A stretch of 35,980 nt of DNA from 2-12-FULL-42-15 sp964196565 (lineage in GTDB: Bacteria; Pseudomonadota; Gammaproteobacteria; Coxiellales; Coxiellaceae). The notes beneath the pieces are model-generated. The model made no database searches. It worked only from the letters and a program-made list of their open reading frames with translations, and was not told where the DNA came from. Of this stretch, positions 30,320 through 35,980 are shown in pieces. Positions within the stretch are counted from its first letter, which is position 1. The number at the start of each line of letters is the position of its first letter. A program made the position numbers and the translations under genes. The stretch spans positions 1 through 35,980 of the forward strand of contig CAXMUH010000141.1 of assembly GCA_964196565.1 (NCBI GenBank), read 5' to 3'.

Positions 30320-31489
30320 ATGTTTAAATTGTCTAAGTATTTATTACCAATCACCTTAGCAATTCTACTGGCAGGCTGCCAGGGTTCACGCCATGGCACA
30401 GGACCGCTAAATACTGAAAACAAAACAGCCCTCAGAATTTATAATAAAATCCCCCATTACAAAAAATTAAGCCAGGGTGGCTGGCATCTGATTACAGTCA
30501 CACACCTTCCCCTAAAAGTAGGCAACACCAGCACAGCGGTGGCAGAAATACGTAACCGATTGATTCAACTTGGGGATTTGACCGCCTCAGATGCCAGCAC
30601 TTCCGACCACTTTGATAGTAACTTGGCTCGTGGTGTACGCCAATATCAATGGCGCCATGGGCTCAAAATGGATGGCAGCATTGGTGAAAAAACTTTACAA
30701 AGCTTAAACATCTCACCCGAGGAACGCCTAGAACAATTGAAAACCGCTATGGATCGCTTTGCAGAATTTCCAGGTGGCGTCGGATCACGCTATATTCATG
30801 TCAATGTCGCCAACTTTGAATTAAACCTAATAGAAAATGGCGAAAAAATTATTAATATGAAAGTCATCGCAGGCAAACCCGCGCGCCCAACCCCAGAGCT
30901 TTATTCAAAAATACAAACGATTGTATTAAACCCCAAATGGAATATTCCAAGAAAGATTGCACAAAAAGATATTATTCCAAAAATTATCGCAAACCCAAAC
31001 TATTTGACAGAAGAAAATATCAGTATTTATTCTAGCTGGGAAAAAGATGCCTACAAAATAGATCCCGTCTTGATCGATTGGGAGCATGCTGCCAATAAAA
31101 ATTTTCCTTATCGATTTAGCCAGAGCCCAGGAAACTTTAATGCTTTAGGCAGAGTAAAATTTGTATTTTTGAACACTGAGGATGTTTATCTACACGATAC
31201 ACCACAAAAAGGTTTATTTGCTAAAATTCAACGCGCATTTAGTTCTGGCTGTGTGCGTTTAGAAAAACCTTTTGAATTGGTTGAATATTTTATTCAAGCC
31301 AGCCCAACCTTGTCTCATGAAGAAGTGTTTGAAAAATTAAATACTGGCGAGACAAAATATGTTAGAATCAAAAATCCAATACCCATTTACATTACCTATA
31401 TTACCGCCTGGGTCGACAAAAATGGCTATAGCCATTTTCGAGAAGATATTTACAAACGCAACGAATTTGACACGACTGAGGAAATCTAA
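30320..31489 (+). CDS. Lipoprotein L,D-transpeptidase (YcbB/LdtD-like)
   Basis: 389 aa. Signal peptide with lipobox LLAGC, Cys20. A PG_binding_1 domain (about 57-130; SDHFDSNLARGVRQYQ and GLKMDGSIGEKTLQSLN) is followed by a YkuD domain (about 155-355). Motifs are RYIHVNVANFELNLIENG, the LdtD-type PKWNIPRKIAQKDIIPKI, VYLHDTP and the active site SSGCVRLEKP with Cys311 as nucleophile. It likely makes 3-3 crosslinks in peptidoglycan. E. coli LdtD has 615 aa and no lipid anchor, so this is a shorter, membrane-tethered version. Start supported by GGAGG. The stop is 3 bp before the MFS gene. Confidence 0.92.
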   Translation: MFKLSKYLLPITLAILLAGCQGSRHGTGPLNTENKTALRIYNKIPHYKKLSQGGWHLITVTHLPLKVGNTSTAVAEIRNRLIQLGDLTASDASTSDHFDSNLARGVRQYQWRHGLKMDGSIGEKTLQSLNISPEERLEQLKTAMDRFAEFPGGVGSRYIHVNVANFELNLIENGEKIINMKVIAGKPARPTPELYSKIQTIVLNPKWNIPRKIAQKDIIPKIIANPNYLTEENISIYSSWEKDAYKIDPVLIDWEHAANKNFPYRFSQSPGNFNALGRVKFVFLNTEDVYLHDTPQKGLFAKIQRAFSSGCVRLEKPFELVEYFIQASPTLSHEEVFEKLNTGETKYVRIKNPIPIYITYITAWVDKNGYSHFREDIYKRNEFDTTEEI

Positions 31490-31492
31490 TTT

Positions 31493-32695
31493 ATGAATCA
31501 AGCAAACACCAAGATCAATCCGATGGTCGTTCTTTTTATTACGCTGTTGATAACGCCGCTTGTCGGATCGTCGGTCGATATTTTTGTTCCATCCCTACCT
31601 TATATAACACACTATTTTCATGCTAGCTCTGAAGTAACAAGACTATCGGTTACCGTCTATTTAGTCAGTTACGGTATTTTTCAACTGTTTGCTGGGAGCA
31701 TATCCGACAGCTTTGGCAGACGCAATGTGGTCATTGTTTCTCTGTGTGGATATGTAATCAGCTCTGTTATGCTACCTTTTAGCGATAGCATTTCTCACTT
31801 ATTATTATGGCGGGTGGCGCAAGGTATTTTTTGTGCGGGCATTGGAGTCGTCGCGCGCACCATCATTGCCGACACGTTTGCTGGCAAAACGCTCGCAAAA
31901 TATGCGGCCTATGTTACCATCGCCTGGGCAGTTGGACCGATCTTGTCACCGTATTTGGGCGGATATTTACAATATCTGTTTAACTGGAAAGCGTCTTTTT
32001 ATGCGCTTGCCGCTTATGGCTTTATCTCTTTAATGGCCGTTTTGCTTTTTCTACCAGAAACCAATAAACATTTTCACCGTTTTCATATTAAACCGATATT
32101 GGAAAATTACCGAACCATTGTTTCACACAAACAATTTATGGCTGGCTCAATTATCTGTGGACTCAGCTATGGTGTTATCACTTTATATAATGTTGTTGGC
32201 CCATTTTTAATTGAAACCGAGCTTGGATTTGGCCCCGTGGTCTATGGCCAAGTCGCACTGTTTTTAGGATTAGGCTGGATCAGCGGTAATTTTCTTATTC
32301 GCCTACTCGTTGCCCACTCCAAACTACATTTGGTGGTTCAAGCTTTTATGATAATGTTTTTTATTCTTGCACTATTAATGTTATTGTTTGGCATATTTAG
32401 CGTCTTTAATTTGTGGTCCACATCCATACCAGCTGTTTTTCTATTTGTCTGTGCCGGCGTTGCTTTTACCTACTGCTTTGGAAAATGTTTAGGTATTTTT
32501 CCTCAGATGGCAGGTACTGCCGCTGCAGTCATGGGTTCAATTTTTTCGACCATTGCCGGATTGATGTCTGGTATCGGCAGCCTATTAAGAGCAGATTCAC
32601 TGGTACCCTTATCAATAACTTACCTTATCTTAATATCGGTGGTATTTGTCATTTATCAACTTGCACCCCAAACAACAAATCAACAAAATTCTTAA
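31493..32695 (+). CDS. MFS drug transporter, Bcr/CflA-type
   Basis: 400 aa with about 12 hydrophobic helices. The first helix ends SSVDIFVPSLPYIT, typical of Bcr/CflA drug:H+ antiporters. Motif A is GSISDSFGRRNVV (68-80) in loop 2-3; WRVAQGIFCAGIGVVARTIIAD (helix 4) and the helix-5 motif AVGPILSPYLGGYLQ follow. Likely exports a small hydrophobic compound from the cytoplasm; the substrate cannot be predicted. It is probably co-transcribed with the L,D-transpeptidase (3 bp gap), and the LysR regulator downstream may control it. Confidence 0.92.
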   Translation: MNQANTKINPMVVLFITLLITPLVGSSVDIFVPSLPYITHYFHASSEVTRLSVTVYLVSYGIFQLFAGSISDSFGRRNVVIVSLCGYVISSVMLPFSDSISHLLLWRVAQGIFCAGIGVVARTIIADTFAGKTLAKYAAYVTIAWAVGPILSPYLGGYLQYLFNWKASFYALAAYGFISLMAVLLFLPETNKHFHRFHIKPILENYRTIVSHKQFMAGSIICGLSYGVITLYNVVGPFLIETELGFGPVVYGQVALFLGLGWISGNFLIRLLVAHSKLHLVVQAFMIMFFILALLMLLFGIFSVFNLWSTSIPAVFLFVCAGVAFTYCFGKCLGIFPQMAGTAAAVMGSIFSTIAGLMSGIGSLLRADSLVPLSITYLILISVVFVIYQLAPQTTNQQNS

Positions 32696-32704
32696 ATAGA
32701 AATT

Positions 32705-32730
32705 AAAAGATTGAAGATTGTCGATCTTTT
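32705..32730 (+). terminator. Possible terminator after the MFS gene
   Basis: A 10-bp stem with one T-G pair (AAAAGATTGA with TCGATCTTTT) around a 6-nt loop begins 10 bp after the MFS stop. The stem is AT-rich and its 3' arm ends in TTTT, so strength is doubtful. TATACT (32765-32770) and TATAAT (32780-32785) after it could be -10 boxes for lysR, but no -35 match was found. Confidence 0.42.
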
Positions 32731-32821
32731 ATCCATCTACGCCTGCTGCGCGTATCACATATGTTATACTAAATCAAAATATAATAAGCGTAAGCAATAA
32801 ATTAATTTAAAAAGAGACTAT

Positions 32822-33739
32822 ATGAAAAAGATAATAGAAAGCTCACCAGACTTACTTCTCTTTACTCACCTTGTGGAATATAAAAGCTTTACTGCATTAG
32901 CTGATCGCCTCGACATGAATAAATCGGTTATCAGTAAGCGTATTAAAAATTTAGAGAACCAACTTAAAACCCAGCTGCTTATTCGCTCAACCCGCAATCT
33001 TGAACTGACTGAGGCGGGCAAACTACTTTATGAACGCTGCCATAATCTGCACGATGATTTCCATAGTATTTATTCAGAGATCAGCGACCTTTCTACCATG
33101 CCGCAAGGCACGCTGCGCATTAGCTCTTCCAGCAATTTTGCTAAAGAACACTTAACGCCACTTATTGCTGATTTTGCAGAACAACACAAAGAAATCAATT
33201 TTAAATTAATGATTGGCCGCACCTATCGAGACATTATTAAAAATCGTATTGACCTTGGTTTTCATATTGGATCACTTCCCGACTCAACCCTTATCGCACG
33301 CAAATTAACCACGCGAATTGTCGGCGCATGTGCCTCACCTCAATATCTTGCTAAGCACGGCACACCAAAAACGCCTCAAGACCTGGAAAAACATAATTGC
33401 CTGGCTTTTGTTGATGGCCACAAACCTTTGCCGTGGACATTTAAAGATGAAAATAATAATAGAATAGACGTTAATATTAGCGGTAATTTTGTAGCAACCA
33501 GCACCCAAGTTTTAAAAACTGCCGCACTGAATCATATGGGTATCTTTTATATGCCGGGGCATTCAATTAGTAACGAGCTAAAGCACAATCAACTGCGGTG
33601 GGTTTTACAAGACTATACCTTGGACACTATCGATATTTATGCACTGTATCCACAAACTCGGCATTTAACTCATCGCGCGCGTTTATTTTTAGATTTTATT
33701 ATTGATCGATTTGAATCTGATGATTATTGGCCTAAGTAA
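32822..33739 (+). CDS. LysR-family transcriptional regulator
   Basis: 305 aa, standard length. The winged helix-turn-helix lies at about 12-65 (FTALADRLDMNKSVISKRIKNLENQLKTQ, then LIRSTRNLELTEAG). The effector-binding domain (about 93-300) has the type 2 periplasmic-binding fold pattern (GTLRISSSSNFAKEHLTPLI, RIDLGFHIGSLPDSTLIARKL, CLAFV). LysR proteins usually act near their own gene; the adjacent MFS gene, on the same strand, is a candidate target. SD AAGAGA 7 nt upstream. Confidence 0.94.
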   Translation: MKKIIESSPDLLLFTHLVEYKSFTALADRLDMNKSVISKRIKNLENQLKTQLLIRSTRNLELTEAGKLLYERCHNLHDDFHSIYSEISDLSTMPQGTLRISSSSNFAKEHLTPLIADFAEQHKEINFKLMIGRTYRDIIKNRIDLGFHIGSLPDSTLIARKLTTRIVGACASPQYLAKHGTPKTPQDLEKHNCLAFVDGHKPLPWTFKDENNNRIDVNISGNFVATSTQVLKTAALNHMGIFYMPGHSISNELKHNQLRWVLQDYTLDTIDIYALYPQTRHLTHRARLFLDFIIDRFESDDYWPK

Positions 33740-33753
33740 TAATTTTTGCACCC

Positions 33754-33801
33754 GCAGCCTGGTCAACCCTCACGCTTCGCGCGTGACAGGCTCCGGGCTA
33801 C
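33754..33801. repeat. Dispersed palindromic element, copy 5 (degenerate), between convergent genes
   Basis: GCAGCCTGGT (33754-33763) and TCCGGGCTAC (33792-33801) are the imperfect outer arms of the element seen at 7573; inside is a hairpin CACGCTTCGCGCGTG. It fills the gap between convergent lysR and folB and could terminate both. Confidence 0.55.
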
Positions 33802-33826
33802 ATCTAATTCCGACACCATGTTAAAT

Positions 33827-34168
33827 TTACGCTGATCTTTCGATGGAGATACCCACAGCATCTATATCAGCAAAAATATCCGGTTTGCTAATTTCAAGAT
33901 GCAACCAGGTTATTTTAAATTGATCCATTAACTGCTGCGATATTTTTTCAGCGAGGGTTTCTAATAAATCATAATGCTGCGCATTTGTAATTTCCAAAAT
34001 TTTCTCGCGCACAAGCGCATAATTGATTGTGTCAGCCAATGACTCAACTTTTTTAGCATCAATGGAAAATTCTAAATCAATTAGGAGTGTTTGTTTATGT
34101 TTTCTTTCTTGCGGCAATATGCCAATGCTCGCCGCCAGAGAAAGACGGCGAAAAAATATTTTATCCAT
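33827..34168 (-). CDS. folB: Dihydroneopterin aldolase FolB
   Basis: 113 aa, standard length. It cleaves 7,8-dihydroneopterin to 6-hydroxymethyl-dihydropterin and glycolaldehyde in folate synthesis. Family landmarks: SIGILPQERKHKQTLLIDLEF (Glu21), NYALV (Tyr50), LLETLAEKI (Glu70) and LEISKP with the catalytic Lys95. It lies 12 bp after dksA on the same strand with a poor SD, so it may depend on dksA translation. Confidence 0.94.
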   Translation of the reverse strand: MDKIFFRRLSLAASIGILPQERKHKQTLLIDLEFSIDAKKVESLADTINYALVREKILEITNAQHYDLLETLAEKISQQLMDQFKITWLHLEISKPDIFADIDAVGISIERSA

Positions 34169-34180
34169 TATTGAAGTATT

Positions 34181-34624
34181 CTATATCTGGGTTTGCTTTT
34201 CACGTATTTCTTGTATGGTTTTACAATCAATACATTTGGTCGCAGTGGGGCGGGCCTCTAGACGACGCACACCAATTTCAGCATCGCAGTCTTCACAATA
34301 ACCATAGTCGCCTTTTTCAAGCGCCACTATCGCTTCATCAATTTTATGAATTAAATGACGTTCGCGGTCACGTGTGCGAAGCTCCAGGCGAAACTCTTCT
34401 TCCTGATTTGCTTGATCGACAGGATCAGGGTAAAAAGCATGCTCTTGCTTCAGATGCTTAACGGTCGCATCAACCTCTAGCATCAAGTGCTCTTTCCAAG
34501 TCTTTAAGATTGTTGAAAAGTGTTCACTCATCTGTGGGTTCATGTAATCCTCACCTTGCTTTAATTCGTAAGGTGCAACTCCCCATTCATTCACCTTGTG
34601 AGTGCTACTTTTATCTTCGCCCAT
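34181..34624 (-). CDS. dksA: RNA polymerase-binding transcription factor DksA
   Basis: 147 aa from the ATG at 34624, preceded by GGGGGAA at proper spacing; a TTG at 34627 is unlikely. DksA binds the RNA polymerase secondary channel and, with ppGpp, adjusts rRNA and amino-acid promoters. The coiled-coil tip has DPVD (67-70), the acidic pair that works at the active site, and the zinc finger has Cys110, 113, 131 and 134. The GVAPYELKQGEDYMN opening is typical of the true DksA rather than short DksA-like proteins. Confidence 0.97.
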   Translation of the reverse strand: MGEDKSSTHKVNEWGVAPYELKQGEDYMNPQMSEHFSTILKTWKEHLMLEVDATVKHLKQEHAFYPDPVDQANQEEEFRLELRTRDRERHLIHKIDEAIVALEKGDYGYCEDCDAEIGVRRLEARPTATKCIDCKTIQEIREKQTQI

Positions 34625-34658
34625 CAATTATTCCCCCTTGAAAAATACCTTATGTTTA

Positions 34659-34664
34659 ATTATA
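34659..34664 (-). promoter_or_regulatory. Possible -10 box of dksA
   Basis: TATAAT on the minus strand 35 bp before the dksA start codon, in the 115 bp gap between dapF and dksA. No acceptable -35 is seen at 16-18 nt, and the spacer is GC-rich (GGGTTTGGGCTGC), so the call is weak. Confidence 0.38.
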
Positions 34665-34739
34665 GCAGCCCAAACCCGAGTTCCACCCGGTAACCAGTAA
34701 AAATAATTCCATCTATTCAATAAGTTGGATAATAATTTA

Positions 34740-35570
34740 CTACCCCATCCATGAGCCTCGGTAAACCATTTTAGCAGGGCCCGTCATTTTTACCATAGTT
34801 TTTGGTCCCTGCCAATCAATATATAGGCTACCACCGGGTTGATTAACCTGTACCCTTTCCTGTAAAAACCCATTACGCCGACCAACGACCATAGCAGCAC
34901 AAGCACCACTACCGCAGGCTTGCGTTTCACCAGCCCCACGCTCATAAACGCGCAATCGAATATTTTGTGGATCAATTACCTGCATAAACCCAACATTGAC
35001 GCCTTCAGGAAATCGAGGGTGGCGACTGATCTGCTCTCCCAATATCAACACTTCGTCTGAATTAATCTTATCTACTTTTATAACCGCATGCGGGTTACCG
35101 ACATTAACCACACTGATGGGAATCTCCCTACCATTCACCTCAAGCTGATAAATATTACTAGGTTTTTGTGCAACAAAGGGGATTTCATCGGGTAAAAAAA
35201 GTGGTACGCCCATTTGCACCATCACTTTTTCATTGGACTGGTTGGATACTTCCAATATGCCACCTAGCGTTGCTAAACGGATATCTGCCTTTGGGCTAAG
35301 CCCGCGCTCTTTAATATAAAGAGCCACACACCGCGCGCCGTTACCACATTGCTCTACTTCGCCCCCATCAGCATTAAAGATACGAAACCGAAAGTCTGCC
35401 TCACCATTAGCAATGCTTTCAATCACCAGCATCTGATCAAAACCAACGCCATAACGTCGATTAGACATTTGCTGTATTTGCGCGCTGGTTAAATTAAATA
35501 AAGACTGTGTAGCATCAATCACTACAAAATCATTGCCCAAACCATGCATTTTAGTAAATTGTATTTCCAT
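34740..35570 (-). CDS. dapF: Diaminopimelate epimerase DapF
   Basis: 276 aa from the ATG at 35570, which overlaps the upstream stop (TGATG); the alternative TTG one codon earlier is unlikely. It interconverts LL- and meso-diaminopimelate for lysine and peptidoglycan synthesis. The two catalytic cysteines are Cys75 (EQCGNGARC) and Cys219 (GAGETQACGSGAC). KMHGLGNDFVVIDA opens the protein and NVGNPHAV lies near 156-163. It is coupled to the DUF481-type gene. Confidence 0.97.
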   Translation of the reverse strand: MEIQFTKMHGLGNDFVVIDATQSLFNLTSAQIQQMSNRRYGVGFDQMLVIESIANGEADFRFRIFNADGGEVEQCGNGARCVALYIKERGLSPKADIRLATLGGILEVSNQSNEKVMVQMGVPLFLPDEIPFVAQKPSNIYQLEVNGREIPISVVNVGNPHAVIKVDKINSDEVLILGEQISRHPRFPEGVNVGFMQVIDPQNIRLRVYERGAGETQACGSGACAAMVVGRRNGFLQERVQVNQPGGSLYIDWQGPKTMVKMTGPAKMVYRGSWMG

Positions 35571-35980
35571 CAAAAATTATAAACCAATGCTAAATTCGTT
35601 GTTGTATCCAGTTTTTTTGTGTTGGTACTGTCCAATGGGATCTCAGAGTAGTATTGTAATGTATAAGAGACTTGTAAAGCCAGGTTGCCGATCAGTTTGT
35701 TCGTAATGGCTGACACAGATTGCAGGTAATTGTAAGGATTACCCAAAGTGTATTGCAACTGCTCAGTAAATTTCATACTTTTGGTAACCTGCCAAGTAAT
35801 ATTAGAAGCGGTATAAACAATAAAATTTTTCTGATTCTTTGCCTGACTTCTAATGTCGTCAAAACGAAGACCGGGACCAGCTTGCACATTTAAAGTAAAT
35901 CTTGCTGTCTTTATCAAATCTCGCCCATAACCCACTGAGCTTATCACCTGAAACTCATAAGGACTAAATTGATCATCGGT
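35570..35980 (-). CDS. DUF481-family outer-membrane protein, 5' part beyond the window
   Basis: 136 residues are visible; the frame stays open to the window edge and starts outside. The pattern of alternating beta strands (SPYEFQVISSVGYGRDLIKT, ARFTLNVQAGPGLRF, LALQVSYTLQYYSEIP) and the terminal aromatic residue of NLALVYNF are typical of an outer-membrane beta-barrel. The order YDDQFSPYEF-like start, DTTTNLAL and final strand match the DUF481/YdiY family of putative salt-induced outer-membrane proteins. A GTG at 35947 is not a plausible start. It overlaps dapF by 1 bp (TGATG). Confidence 0.8.
   Translation of the reverse strand, partial: TDDQFSPYEFQVISSVGYGRDLIKTARFTLNVQAGPGLRFDDIRSQAKNQKNFIVYTASNITWQVTKSMKFTEQLQYTLGNPYNYLQSVSAITNKLIGNLALQVSYTLQYYSEIPLDSTNTKKLDTTTNLALVYNF

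Noticed and set aside
1..35980. tRNA or rRNA genes
   Set aside because: No T-arm consensus with a matching acceptor stem and no rRNA-like stretch was found in the intergenic gaps.

Overview
The window looks like a chromosomal segment of a moderately AT-rich gammaproteobacterium. Evidence is the ubiquinone genes ubiC and ubiA, dksA, dapF, folB, a hemA-prfA-prmC string and gammaproteobacterial-type RF1 and DksA sequences. The many short palindromic dispersed repeats and an OmpA-type lipoprotein resembling DotK/IcmN would fit a Legionella/Coxiella-type (Legionellales-like) bacterium, but that placement is inference. No rRNA, tRNA, CRISPR array, transposase or phage gene was seen.

Region 1 (1-5600, minus strand): a truncated unknown gene, a small unknown gene, an unusual TolC-family outer-membrane protein with a long Pro/Ser/Thr linker and a C-terminal SPOR domain, then ubiA, ubiC and a periplasmic L,D-transpeptidase.

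Region 2 (5834-22690, plus strand): two small helical proteins (the second probably DUF2390/TIGR02444), then a type IVb pilus locus of the R64/TCP kind. It runs assembly ATPase, inner-membrane platform protein, three prepilins, two large unrecognised proteins (513 and 852 aa), a TcpQ-domain periplasmic protein, secretin lipoprotein PilN, PilO, a PilP carrying an extra SPOR domain, and an OmpA-type lipoprotein. Compared with R64 the order is permuted: the ATPase/platform/pilin block precedes the secretin block. Prepilin peptidase, lytic transglycosylase and a recognisable tip adhesin are absent from the window. Copies of a 150-170 bp palindromic repeat sit before the ATPase, between ATPase and platform gene, and directly after PilP.

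Region 3 (22690-30132, minus-strand genes): a repeat-rich gap, a YCII-family protein, a DUF2807-type secreted protein, rdgB, an orphan type IVb pilin paralogous to the one in the main cluster, a 271 bp MITE-like element, and the hemH-prmC-prfA-hemA block (transcribed hemA to hemH). HemH carries a Cys-rich insert.

Region 4 (30133-35980): on the plus strand a lipoprotein L,D-transpeptidase, a Bcr/CflA-type MFS transporter and a LysR regulator; on the minus strand folB, dksA, dapF and the 3' part of a DUF481 outer-membrane protein gene that runs off the window end.

A recurring theme is envelope architecture: two SPOR fusions, two L,D-transpeptidases, a pilus secretin and an OmpA-type peptidoglycan-binding lipoprotein. 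The most novel candidates are the two large unknown genes embedded in the pilus locus and the two SPOR fusions.
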